From DATBMY01 sp036554605 (GTDB lineage: Bacteria > Acidobacteriota > Blastocatellia > UBA7656): a stretch of 9,310 nt of DNA. Where the stretch lies: NCBI GenBank assembly GCA_036554605.1, contig DATBMY010000431.1, forward strand, positions 1 to 9,310, read 5' to 3'. The position numbers were made by a program, and so were the translations under genes. The notes under the pieces are model-generated. The model ran no database searches and had not been told where the DNA came from. It saw nothing but the letters and a program-made list of their open reading frames with translations. Of this stretch, positions 1 through 6,721 are shown one piece after another (the stretch's first letter is position 1; the number at the start of each line of letters is the position of its first letter).

Positions 1-31
1 ACAGGGGGCGCAGCCCCAGCTGCACCCGGAG

Positions 32-127
32 ATGACCGGGGAAGGATGGATATTTATGGCCGCAGCCTGGCTCTTCATCCTGACCCTGACATTTTTTACC
101 TTCGGCAAGATTCTGAAGAAAAAATAG
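32..127 (+). CDS. Small single-helix membrane protein (31 aa, start uncertain)
   Basis: This short reading frame ends at TAG 125-127. From ATG 32 it encodes a 31-residue peptide: a short polar N-terminus, one hydrophobic helix (about residues 5-24, rich in Ala, Leu, Phe and Trp) and a basic Lys-Lys-Lys tail. That pattern predicts a single membrane span with the C-terminus in the cytoplasm. The frame is open to the window edge, so the gene could begin upstream. ATG 32 has no properly spaced ribosome binding site, while an internal ATG at 56 has GGAAGGA about 8 nt before it and would give only 23 residues. Peptides of this size and design often sit next to sodium-coupled transporters as small accessory subunits (MetS-like). 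The upstream gene is outside the window, so that role is only a guess. Confidence 0.45.
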   Translation: MTGEGWIFMAAAWLFILTLTFFTFGKILKKK

Positions 128-154
128 GGAGGTTTGTCCCGACCGGGGACCGCG

Positions 155-748
155 ATGGCGAGCGTAAAGAGCAACGCCGGCAAAAAGGGCGAGCGGCGCA
201 ACCTGCCCGATGACGTAAGCAGATTGATTGAAGTCATCCGTGGCGAGATCAAATCTCCCGCCGATATGCAATCGCTGCTCGACAATCTTCCGGCCATGAC
301 GACCTGCGCCAAAGAAGCGGCCGAGCTTCTAAAAGCCAAAGATCGCGCCCAGCGGCGGCAGGCGTTCATCAAGTCCGAGCCGATGTGGTACAAGAAATAC
401 GGCTGGTTTATGGCGCGCATAGTAGGGCTCTTCGGGATACTCATTTTCGCATTCTCGTTCTTTATGCAAGGAACCGGCACGGACTTTGTTATATCGATGA
501 TTTTAGGCGCGGCCTGTTACTACATGCTGCTGGTGACGCTTTCAAACGTGCGCTATCGCGATAAGAATAAGAAGCGAGCAAAGCTGCTTGAGAGGGAAGA
601 ACAGCAATATCAAAAACAGATTGCCCGCATTGCGTCGTCACTATTCAAGCGCTTTAATATCGACCCGGCCCGTTTCCCGATCAACGATCCGAAAAGCCCG
701 GCCGGGCTCGAAAGACGCGAGAAGGGATATTTCATTCCCATCGACTGA
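155..748 (+). CDS. Uncharacterised two-helix membrane protein
   Basis: I do not recognise a family. From ATG 155 the product is 197 residues. The N-terminal part (about 1-80) is soluble, helical and highly charged. Two hydrophobic segments follow at about residues 85-105 and 110-130 (WFMARIVGLFGILIFAFSFF, then a stretch around GAACYYMLLV). A very basic, Lys/Arg/Glu/Gln-rich amphipathic region (about 135-165) comes next and may be a coiled coil. The C-terminus is Pro-rich and ends near GYFIPID. The likely topology is both ends in the cytoplasm. A TTG at 134 is also in frame, but its GGGAGG (127-132) lies only one base before the codon. I prefer ATG 155, with GGGGAC 5 nt upstream. The gene lies just behind the small membrane peptide and 63 nt before the antiporter, so the three may be co-transcribed. 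Confidence 0.6.
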   Translation: MASVKSNAGKKGERRNLPDDVSRLIEVIRGEIKSPADMQSLLDNLPAMTTCAKEAAELLKAKDRAQRRQAFIKSEPMWYKKYGWFMARIVGLFGILIFAFSFFMQGTGTDFVISMILGAACYYMLLVTLSNVRYRDKNKKRAKLLEREEQQYQKQIARIASSLFKRFNIDPARFPINDPKSPAGLERREKGYFIPID

Positions 749-811
749 GACGGTTAGTAGAAAACTTCAGGAATACACCTGCCCCATTGCCAGGAGAAAA
801 CCTTTTTCACC

Positions 812-2230
812 ATGTATACTCGATCAGGACTAAAATGCGCCCTTAAATATGTGGCCGTGGCCGTCGTCACGCTATTCGCCTGCCAGGCGGTGATGGCCGC
901 CGAAGGCGCGGGCGATGCGGAAGCGCATCACGGGTTGAATCCTCTGGTGCTTGCCGGTGTCGCCCTGATACTTCTGATAGGAAAGCTTGGCGGCGAGCTC
1001 TTCGAGCGGATCAATCAACCGGCGGTGCTCGGCGAGCTTGTCGGCGGGATTATCGTGGGCAACCTTGCGCTTGTGGGGCTGCACACACTTGAGCCGCTAA
1101 AGACCGACGCTATAATCGCGGCGCTCGCTGAAATCGGGGTCATCATTCTCCTTTTTGAAGTCGGGCTTGAATCGGACCTGAGCGAGATGATGGAAGTAGG
1201 ATTATCGTCGCTGCTGGTTGCCGTGGCCGGAGTCATCGCCCCGTTTTTCCTCGGCTGGGGCGTGGCCGCGCTCTTCATCCCGGATGAGCCGTTGCTTGTT
1301 CACATTTTTATCGGCGCGACGCTTTGCGCCACAAGCGTAGGAATAACGGCGCGAGTGCTCAAGGATATGAACCGGCTTCGCACGCGCGAGGCGCGAATCA
1401 TACTCGGGGCCGCGGTCATCGACGACGTCCTCGGACTGCTTATACTCGCCGTGGTCGCGGGCGCAATCCGCGCGTCAAGCGCGGGCCAGACGCTTGCAAT
1501 GGGCGACGTGGCAATCATAGCGGGAAAGGCCGTTGCGTTTCTGATCGGAGCTATGGCCGTCGGCCATTATATTGTGCCGCACCTGTTTCGCCGCGCGGGA
1601 CGGTTGGAGAGCCGCGGCGTGCTGCTCGCCATCTCGATAGCGTTCTGCTTCCTGCTCGCGTGGGTCGCGGCCCTTGTCGGGCTGGCCCCGATAGTCGGCG
1701 CGTTCGCGGCCGGGCTGGTGCTTGACGAAGCCCATTTTCATTCGGCAAGCAAACGAAGCGAGAAGCGGCTCGATGAGCTGATCGCCCCGATAAGCTCGCT
1801 GCTGGTGCCGATCTTTTTCGTCTTAATGGGGTTGAAGGTAAATCTTGAGGTATTCGGCCAGATCGAGGTGCTCGGGTTCGCCGCGCTGCTCACTTTTGTG
1901 GCGATTCTCGGCAAGCAGGTCTGCTCGCTCGCCGTGCTCGAGCGCGGGATAAATCGCCTGGCCATCGGGCTGGGGATGATCCCACGAGGCGAAGTCGGGT
2001 TGATCTTCGCGGGCATCGGCACGCAACTGACCGTAATCAACGCGGCGGGCAACCGCGAGGCTGTTATAAATGAAGCGACGTTCGGCGCGGTCGTCATAAT
2101 GGTGATAATTACGACGCTTGTTACTCCGCCGGTATTGAAATGGTCCATGGCGCGCGGTCCCGCGACTGAGGACGCCGACGAGACGCTTGAAGAATCGGTC
2201 CAGGATGATATAGAGCGCACCAGGCAGTGA
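812..2230 (+). CDS. CPA2-family monovalent cation:proton antiporter
   Basis: This is an integral membrane transporter of the KefB/NapA-like CPA2 group, 472 residues, exchanging Na+ or K+ for protons across the inner membrane. Twelve or more hydrophobic segments run through about residues 42-445. Family hallmarks visible are the unwound-helix region at 169-184 (ATLCATSVGITARVLK), the Asp-Asp pair D204-D205 in GAAVIDDVLGLL, the segment around PIFFVLMG (333-340), Lys368 in AILGKQ, and IPRGEVGLIFA (390-400). An Asp-Asp pair is associated with electrogenic exchange in NapA-like proteins. The N-terminus (about 12-30, ending AVMAA) looks like a cleavable signal peptide, followed by a His-containing acidic linker. 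The C-terminal tail is short and acidic, with no KTN or TrkA-C domain, so this is not a full KefB/KefC. The closest AGGAG is about 16 nt before ATG 812, so the exact start is not certain. Ion specificity cannot be read from the sequence. Confidence 0.9.
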   Translation: MYTRSGLKCALKYVAVAVVTLFACQAVMAAEGAGDAEAHHGLNPLVLAGVALILLIGKLGGELFERINQPAVLGELVGGIIVGNLALVGLHTLEPLKTDAIIAALAEIGVIILLFEVGLESDLSEMMEVGLSSLLVAVAGVIAPFFLGWGVAALFIPDEPLLVHIFIGATLCATSVGITARVLKDMNRLRTREARIILGAAVIDDVLGLLILAVVAGAIRASSAGQTLAMGDVAIIAGKAVAFLIGAMAVGHYIVPHLFRRAGRLESRGVLLAISIAFCFLLAWVAALVGLAPIVGAFAAGLVLDEAHFHSASKRSEKRLDELIAPISSLLVPIFFVLMGLKVNLEVFGQIEVLGFAALLTFVAILGKQVCSLAVLERGINRLAIGLGMIPRGEVGLIFAGIGTQLTVINAAGNREAVINEATFGAVVIMVIITTLVTPPVLKWSMARGPATEDADETLEESVQDDIERTRQ

Positions 2231-2232
2231 GG

Positions 2233-2244
2233 CTCGCGCGCGAG
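2233..2244. other. GC-rich palindrome after antiporter gene
   Basis: CTCGCGCGCGAG is a perfect 12-base palindrome beginning 3 nt after the antiporter stop codon. As RNA it would give at most a 4-bp stem with a CGCG loop and no U-run follows, so it is not a convincing intrinsic terminator. Confidence 0.3.
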
Positions 2245-2259
2245 GCGACCGGCGAGTGG

Positions 2260-2289
2260 TTGACGCTCAGAACTTCCGGCCGCTAGAAT
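2260..2289 (+). promoter_or_regulatory. Sigma70-like promoter for tRNA-Leu
   Basis: TTGACG (2260-2265) and TAGAAT (2284-2289) each match the sigma70 -35 and -10 consensus at five of six bases, with an 18-nt spacer. Transcription would start near 2296, about 33 nt before the mature tRNA 5' end, leaving a short leader to be removed by RNase P. Position and quality fit a dedicated stable-RNA promoter. Confidence 0.65.
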
Positions 2290-2328
2290 GAATCCAATCC
2301 AGAGCAAGTAAGCTTTTCTGGAATCACC

Positions 2329-2413
2329 GGGGATGTGGCGGAACTGGCAGACGCGAAGGTCTCAAAAACCTTTGGGATAACCTCTCGTGTGGGTTCGATT
2401 CCCACCATCCCCA
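2329..2413 (+). tRNA. tRNA-Leu (anticodon CAA)
   Basis: An 85-nt class II tRNA. The acceptor stem pairs GGGGATG (2329-2335) with CATCCCC (2406-2412), with A2413 as discriminator. The anticodon arm is AAGGT, loop CTCAAAA, ACCTT, giving anticodon CAA, which reads UUG leucine codons. A long variable arm follows (TGGGATAACCTCTCGT region), as expected for Leu. The T arm is GTGGG-TTCGATT-CCCAC. CCA is not encoded directly after the discriminator (CTCCAG follows), so the tail would be added by the nucleotidyltransferase. The gene has its own upstream promoter and no neighbouring tRNA. No integrase or duplicated 3' tRNA end is visible, so there is no sign that it serves as an integration site here. 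Confidence 0.93.
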
Positions 2414-2434
2414 CTCCAGAGGACAGCAGCTACG

Positions 2435-2488
2435 AGGACTGAGGGCTGAGCGAAAACGGGCCTCGCTCAATCACCAGTCCTCAGTCCT
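2435..2488. repeat. Heptamer-based inverted repeat (long hairpin)
   Basis: The left arm 2435-2448 (AGGACTG AGGGCTG) pairs with the right arm 2475-2488 (CAGTCCT CAGTCCT) over 14 positions, with a single G-U at 2445/2478. Each arm is itself two heptamers, so the element is a tandem heptamer array folded on itself. An inner stem AGCG 2449-2452 with CGCT 2464-2467 extends it, with an 11-nt loop and an asymmetric bulge 2468-2474. The element lies between tRNA-Leu and the next start codon, ending 11 nt before ATG 2500. No U-run follows, so it is not a standard terminator. It resembles dispersed intergenic palindromes (REP- or MITE-like), but this window holds only one copy. Confidence 0.6.
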
Positions 2489-2499
2489 TATCACTTCTC

Positions 2500-3384
2500 A
2501 TGGCGAAATCCGATATCAGCTTCGATACGATACCCGGCTCGGCGCTGTCGGAGACGACGCTGCGCATCTGCCTGAAATGCGCCTTCGATTTCTTTACCAG
2601 GCAGCTCAAGCTTGCCCCGCGAACGGCATATACCGAGCTTAGAAAGCATGTTCCGGAAGAGTCCGACTTCACGGGAGCAAGCACGGCGCGCCCCCATTTC
2701 TTCCCCGAAGAGGCGCAGACTCATTGTCCCTATTGCAACGCTTCCAAACGCTGGTTTGCCGATTTCCGGGCCATCCGAATCGACGCGCACTCGTCGTTTG
2801 AGAAGCAGCGGAAGAAGCTCTGGGCCGCGCTCAAGAAAAAACCGGACCGGTTCACGCTGCGGAGCCCCAAGCGCACGCAGATGCAGATTTTCTCCCAGTG
2901 GCTCGAGCGGGTAAAGCGCGGGTTGGATTTCGATGACAGCGGCTGGCTGCTTCACGTAGCCGTCGAGCAGATAAAGCGCGCCTCGCCCTCCAACGAGTGG
3001 GACGAAGTGCTTGCCGAAGGCGTGCGCCGGGTGCAGCTCTCTCGCCAGGTCGAAGACGGATGGCATTACGAGAACGGCTGGCTCTATGTCACCCCAGAAC
3101 TTTACGGCGATTCGCTTATGGTGCAGCACCTGCTGTCGCGCTCGCATATGCACGGCGGGCGCACCTTCGAGGGCCGGCTGACATTTCAGGAGTTCATGAA
3201 GAGACTGCGGCGCATAGGCTATTTCGAAGCGAAGGGAATTAATGAAAGCGATCCTTTCGAAGCTTTCGAGCAAACCATATCGCATATAGTGGAATCGGGG
3301 CCCGACGCGGTGTATTATGCGGTCGACCGCGGCGACTATCTTGATAAGCTGAAGTCCATCTACGATAAGAAACGTGAGAAATAA
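2500..3384 (+). CDS. Uncharacterised protein with two CxxC pairs
   Basis: A 294-residue protein whose family I do not recognise. The N-terminal third carries two Cys pairs, C24-x2-C27 (ICLKCAF) and C76-x2-C79 (HCPYCNA), about 50 residues apart. Together they could form one split zinc-binding site. The rest looks soluble and alpha-helical and is rich in Lys, Arg, Trp and Phe, with no signal peptide or membrane segment. Charged basic stretches (around residues 103-125) could contact nucleic acid, but that is inference. No Shine-Dalgarno motif precedes ATG 2500; the heptamer hairpin occupies that place, and a CTG at 2446 is the only other in-frame near-start before a stop at 2440. The next gene begins 3 nt after this stop, so they are probably co-transcribed. 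Confidence 0.7.
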   Translation: MAKSDISFDTIPGSALSETTLRICLKCAFDFFTRQLKLAPRTAYTELRKHVPEESDFTGASTARPHFFPEEAQTHCPYCNASKRWFADFRAIRIDAHSSFEKQRKKLWAALKKKPDRFTLRSPKRTQMQIFSQWLERVKRGLDFDDSGWLLHVAVEQIKRASPSNEWDEVLAEGVRRVQLSRQVEDGWHYENGWLYVTPELYGDSLMVQHLLSRSHMHGGRTFEGRLTFQEFMKRLRRIGYFEAKGINESDPFEAFEQTISHIVESGPDAVYYAVDRGDYLDKLKSIYDKKREK

Positions 3385-3387
3385 ATA

Positions 3388-3795
3388 ATGAGAATCAGGG
3401 TGACGATTTTTCTTCTGGCATCAATGCTTCTGCTCTCAGCCACAATCCCGGCGCAGGAGGAACCCTCGACTGGTTTCGTGATAACGCTCAAGAACGGGAG
3501 CACCCTCAGGGGACGAACGCTCTCTCGCGATACAAGCGGCAATCTGCGCCTTGCTATGACCGAAAGCGGCGGCGAGCCCCGAAGCTATGCGGTCATATCG
3601 CCCGAAGATTCGGCCGGCATACGCTCTTCGTCGGCTGAGACGGACTCGATAATTATAAAGCTCAACGGCGGCAGCGAGCTGAAATGCAAAGAGTTTACGC
3701 TCAACGGCGACACGGTGACAGTCAAGCTGGGATCGGCGACAAAAGTCGAAGTCACCTGGGCGGAGATCCTTTCGATATCCTTTGCCCGGCAATAG
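3388..3795 (+). CDS. Exported beta-rich protein with internal duplication
   Basis: A 135-residue protein with a clear signal peptide: basic MRIR, a hydrophobic core to about residue 19 and a likely cleavage near ATIPAQ-EE (residues 18-25). It would be periplasmic or exported. The mature part reads as two related beta-rich units. The first, about residues 30-73, starts FVITLKNGSTLRGRTL. The second, about 86-133, starts IIIKLNGGSELKCKEFTL. Both have a hydrophobic strand, a KNG/NGG turn, a Ser-x-Leu-(Arg/Lys)-(Gly/Cys) strand and later hydrophobic strands ending near an Ile-Ser. Such NG-centred strand pairs are common in small uncharacterised periplasmic proteins with SH3/Sm-like folds. No catalytic residues are evident. 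It begins 3 nt after the preceding stop codon, without a strong ribosome binding site, suggesting translational coupling. Confidence 0.72.
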   Translation: MRIRVTIFLLASMLLLSATIPAQEEPSTGFVITLKNGSTLRGRTLSRDTSGNLRLAMTESGGEPRSYAVISPEDSAGIRSSSAETDSIIIKLNGGSELKCKEFTLNGDTVTVKLGSATKVEVTWAEILSISFARQ

Positions 3796-3849
3796 CGGGT
3801 TAGCCCGAGCGTGCCTGAACCTGAAAGCTCGCAAGCTGAAGCTCGAACT

Positions 3850-5370
3850 CTAAGCATCCCTGATTCGCGCTAGCACCGCGTTCAATTCATCCCATGCCAT
3901 CTTAACGTGGTCATGCGTCGTGCGAATGTTCCCTATCGCTAGCCGCAAGGCAAACCTGCCGTTGAGCTTCGTGTGCGATAAAAAGACTCTGCCTTCGCGA
4001 TTGACTTCATCCAGCAGCCGGGCGTTCAACTGCTCAAGCCGCGTTTCATCCGTCCGCCACGCCGCGGGGCTGGCCCTGAAACAGACCAGGCTCAAAGGCA
4101 CGGGAGCAAGCAGCTCGAAGTCTTCGCTTTCCTCGACCCACGTCGCAAATTCTCTCGCGAGCCGCATGTGGTATCTTATGCGCGCGGCAATTCCCTCTTC
4201 CCCAAAATAACGTAGGACGAACCAGAGCTTCAGCGCGCGAAATCTCCTTCCGAGCTGCGGCCCATAATCCATGAAGTTCTGGACCTCGTCACTATCCGTA
4301 GTTCGCAGGTACTCGGGGACGAGGCTGAACGCCCGGCGCAAAACATCCATCCTGCGCGTGTAGAGCGCGCTCAGGTCAATCGGCACGAAAAGCCATTTAT
4401 GCGGGTTCATCACCAGCGAGTCGGCGCGCTCGCACCCCTCCATCAGGTAGCGCATCTCGGGCACGACTGCCGCGGACCCACCATAAGCCGCATCGACATG
4501 AAGCCACAGCCCATTGCGCTCGCATATATCGGCTATCCGGTCCACCGGGTCGACGCTGGTTACGGATGTAGTGCCCACGGTCGCGACTACGCAGAACGGC
4601 AGCCAACCTTGCTCCCTGTCCTCCTCTATCGCGCGCTCCAGCGCGCGATAATCCATCCGAAATTCGCTGTCGGTTCCTATCTTGCGCATCGATTCGAGGC
4701 CGAGGCCGAGCGTTATCGCGGCCTTATCAACCGAAGAATGCGCATGCTCGTTCGCGTAGAGCCTGAGACGCGGGGGCGCCGAGACTATTCCCGCCCGGGC
4801 GCCTTGCTCGTCGCCGGCAGAATAGGCGAGCCCTTTTTCCCGCACGTCGATTCCGGTGACGGCCTCGCGCGCCGCGGCTATTGCGCACAGCGTAGAGATC
4901 GAAGCCGTGTCGTATATCACCCCGGAGAAATTCTCCGGAAGCCCGATCATCCGGCGCAGCCAGTTGAGCGTCACCTCTTCAAGCTCGGTCGCGGCGGGCG
5001 ATGTGCGCCATAGCATGGCGTTGACGTTAAAGGCGGCCGATAGCATCTCTCCCAGAATTCCCGGACCCGACCCGCTGACAGAAAAATAGGCGAAGAAGGA
5101 TGGATGATTCCAGTGGGTAACGCCGGGAAGGATAAACCGGTCTAAATCGGCGAGGATCTGCTCCATGGGCTCGCCTTGTCTCGGGGCGGATTCGGGCAAA
5201 GCATTCTTCAGATAACCCGGCTTCACCTTCGACAAGACGGGGACGCGCTCCGGGTGAGCAAGATAATCGGCGATCCAGTCAACCATCTCGCGCCCGAAAC
5301 GGCGAAACTCTTCGCTCGGCATATCGCCCAGCTCCAGGCGATCCTCATCTATAACTTTCTCCTGCTTCAT
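3850..5370 (-). CDS. PLP-dependent group II amino acid decarboxylase (AADC-like)
   Basis: A cytoplasmic pyridoxal-phosphate enzyme of the aromatic-L-amino-acid decarboxylase family, which converts an aromatic amino acid such as Tyr, DOPA, Phe or Trp to the amine plus CO2. From ATG 5370 it is 506 residues, near the family norm of about 480-500. Visible hallmarks are WNHPSFFAYF and SPAATELE near the N-terminus, His211 in ANEHAHSSVDKAA (stacks on PLP), Asp293 in HVDAAYGG (pairs with the pyridine N), and the Schiff-base Lys325 in NPHKWLFVPIDLS. The loop Tyr354 in VPEYLRTT is consistent with decarboxylase rather than aldehyde synthase activity. LGRRFRALKLWFVLR is typical of the family. Substrate preference cannot be fixed. 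A TTG at 5421 is in frame but overlaps mqnC; ATG 5370 has AGGAGAGGG (5379-5387 complement) at good spacing. It lies 31 nt behind mqnC on the same strand. Confidence 0.9.
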   Translation of the reverse strand: MKQEKVIDEDRLELGDMPSEEFRRFGREMVDWIADYLAHPERVPVLSKVKPGYLKNALPESAPRQGEPMEQILADLDRFILPGVTHWNHPSFFAYFSVSGSGPGILGEMLSAAFNVNAMLWRTSPAATELEEVTLNWLRRMIGLPENFSGVIYDTASISTLCAIAAAREAVTGIDVREKGLAYSAGDEQGARAGIVSAPPRLRLYANEHAHSSVDKAAITLGLGLESMRKIGTDSEFRMDYRALERAIEEDREQGWLPFCVVATVGTTSVTSVDPVDRIADICERNGLWLHVDAAYGGSAAVVPEMRYLMEGCERADSLVMNPHKWLFVPIDLSALYTRRMDVLRRAFSLVPEYLRTTDSDEVQNFMDYGPQLGRRFRALKLWFVLRYFGEEGIAARIRYHMRLAREFATWVEESEDFELLAPVPLSLVCFRASPAAWRTDETRLEQLNARLLDEVNREGRVFLSHTKLNGRFALRLAIGNIRTTHDHVKMAWDELNAVLARIRDA

Positions 5371-5401
5371 GGGTGTAACCCTCTCCTGGCAGGCAAATGA
5401 A

Positions 5402-6499
5402 TCAAGCGGGCACCACTTCAATTCTCACGTAATCCGCTCGCCTCTTAACGGGAATGAAGCCTTCGGCCGCGATTGCGTCCCTCAACATTATCTCGTTGGC
5501 GCGATGGCGCGCGCCGGCCGGAGTGATGACATTCTCTTCGATCATCGTGCTCCCGAGATCGTTCGCGCCATAATGCAAGCCCCGGCGACCTACGTCGAGC
5601 CCCTGCGTGAGCCATGACGCCTGCACATTAGGGATGCTCTGGAGGTATAGCCTCCCTATCGCGAGCCACCTGAGATACTCGTCGCCCAAAATCCGGTCGG
5701 GGAACCGTTTTCCGATAGGGGTGTTGTCGGGCTGGAGCGTCCAGGGGATAAAGGAGACGAAGCCGGGATTGCGCTCTTGAAGCTCGCGTAGCCGCTCGAG
5801 GTGCCGCAACCTGTGATCGCGCGTCTCGCCCATGCCAAACATCATCGTGGCCGTCGTAGGTATTTGCATCGAGTGGGCCACATCCATAACGCGCAGCCAT
5901 TCCTCGGTATTACAATGCGTGCGCCGCTTTCGACGAATCTCGTCGACAAGTATCTCGCCGCCGCCGCCAGGGATCGAATCAAGCCCCGCCGCGCGCAGCT
6001 CTTTGAGCACGCCCTCAAGCCCGAGGCCGGTTATTTTCGCCAGGTGATCGATCTCGGGCGGAGAAAAACAGTGCAGGTGAATCTGGTAGCGAGTTTTTAG
6101 CTCTCGCAGCAGCCCCGTATAATAATCGAGCGGCAAATCGGGATGGAGCCCGCCCTGCATAAGCACTCCGCTTCCGCCAAGCTCGATCATCTCCTCGACC
6201 TTGCGGAATATATCGTCGTAGCTGTGGACGTAGCCTTCTTCGGAACCGGGCTTTCGATAGAAGGCGCAGAAAGTGCAGACCGAGACGCAGACGTTCGAAT
6301 AATTCACGTTGCGGTCGACGACGTAAGTAACTACATTGTCCGGGTGCAGTCGCTTGCGCAGATTATCGGCCAGGCGGCCTAGCTCTTCGGTCGGAGCCAG
6401 CTCTTCGACAATCCTCCACTCGTCCAGAGTCAGCCGCTCGCCCGTCTCTATGCGCGCGAGCAGGTTATCTATACCGGCGTCAATAGTTCTCTCTGTCAT
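5402..6499 (-). CDS. mqnC: Cyclic dehypoxanthinyl futalosine synthase (radical SAM)
   Basis: A radical SAM enzyme of the futalosine pathway that cyclises dehypoxanthinyl futalosine on the way to menaquinone. From ATG 6499 the product is 365 residues, the usual size for MqnC. The 4Fe-4S binding motif is CVSVCTFC (C71, C75, C78 in this numbering), preceded by VVDRNVNYSNV. Other family signatures are LMQGGLHPDLPLDYY, HCFSPPEIDHLAKI, AGLDSIPGGGGEIL, TTATMMFGMGETRDHR, FIPWTLQPDNTPIG, and GANDLGSTMIEENVITPAG near the end. The GGLHPDL and IPGGGGEIL signatures point to MqnC over MqnE or CofH. An in-frame GTG at 6544 would add 15 residues, but ATG 6499 has GAGG 7 nt upstream and a TATAAT box lies between the two starts. 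No other mqn gene is in the window, so pathway completeness is not shown. It is probably first in an operon with the decarboxylase. Confidence 0.9.
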   Translation of the reverse strand: MTERTIDAGIDNLLARIETGERLTLDEWRIVEELAPTEELGRLADNLRKRLHPDNVVTYVVDRNVNYSNVCVSVCTFCAFYRKPGSEEGYVHSYDDIFRKVEEMIELGGSGVLMQGGLHPDLPLDYYTGLLRELKTRYQIHLHCFSPPEIDHLAKITGLGLEGVLKELRAAGLDSIPGGGGEILVDEIRRKRRTHCNTEEWLRVMDVAHSMQIPTTATMMFGMGETRDHRLRHLERLRELQERNPGFVSFIPWTLQPDNTPIGKRFPDRILGDEYLRWLAIGRLYLQSIPNVQASWLTQGLDVGRRGLHYGANDLGSTMIEENVITPAGARHRANEIMLRDAIAAEGFIPVKRRADYVRIEVVPA

Positions 6500-6517
6500 A
6501 AGAAGCCTCGAATTGGG

Positions 6518-6523
6518 ATTATA
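6518..6523 (-). promoter_or_regulatory. Candidate -10 box for mqnC
   Basis: The reverse strand reads a perfect TATAAT here, about 18 nt before ATG 6499. A start site near 6511 would leave a very short leader that still includes the GAGG ribosome binding site. No good TTGACA-like -35 lies 16-18 nt upstream (TAGTGC is the best), so the promoter is weak or activator-dependent. It supports ATG 6499 over GTG 6544. Confidence 0.35.
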
Positions 6524-6544
6524 GCCAAAGCGAACCTTCCGCAC

Positions 6545-6721
6545 TATAGCGGGCCGGGCGGAAAAAATGGCGAAGCGTAAGCATGAATTATCTCACTGTG
6601 GCTTTCATTAATCGCCCGCGTATGATAAAGGTTAACTTAAGCGTCGAGCTAATGATTTGCAGCCGCGCCGGGGAACCATTGGGGGTCTCACCAGTTTTTA
6701 ACAGTTGAAGAAATCAGCCAC
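6545..6721. promoter_or_regulatory. Divergent intergenic region between mqnC and PLD gene
   Basis: This 177-nt non-coding stretch must hold the promoter of the rightward PLD operon. TATGAT (6621-6626) resembles a -10 box but has no convincing -35 partner. The GTTAAC palindrome (6631-6636) and the AT-rich TTTTTAACAG before the start are possible protein sites, with no recognised operator. Short open frames here (for example ATG 6583 to TGA 6708) do not look like proteins. Confidence 0.3.

Noticed and set aside
588..833. 81-codon open frame on + across the end of the two-helix protein gene
   Set aside because: It overlaps the real membrane protein gene in another frame and crosses into the antiporter start. 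Its composition is Arg/Ser-rich as expected for a shadow frame.
1738..2307. 189-codon open frame on - within the antiporter gene
   Set aside because: It is the antisense shadow of a strongly recognised transporter and has Ser/Thr/Pro-rich composition with no family signature.
2329..2488. tRNA-Leu plus following inverted repeat as a genomic island attachment site
   Set aside because: No integrase, no duplicated tRNA 3' end and no mobile genes downstream; the neighbours look like ordinary chromosome genes.
2491..3285. 264-codon open frame on - opposite the double-CxxC gene
   Set aside because: It mirrors the + gene. The + product has coherent CxxC pairs, and a cognate downstream gene 3 nt away supports the + strand.
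3796..3849. Gap between convergent genes as a bidirectional terminator
   Set aside because: It holds only short stems (CGGG-TTAG-CCCG at 3796-3807, AGCT pairs nearby) and no U/A-runs. The AGCT/TGAA-rich text looks like a degenerate simple repeat.
4399..5013. 204-codon open frame on + within the decarboxylase gene
   Set aside because: It is antisense to a protein with all PLP-decarboxylase hallmarks. Its product has Arg/Gly-rich composition without recognisable motifs.
6583..6708. 41-codon open frame in the mqnC/PLD intergenic region
   Set aside because: No ribosome binding site and no protein-like pattern. A 14-codon frame at 6567 is equally unsupported.
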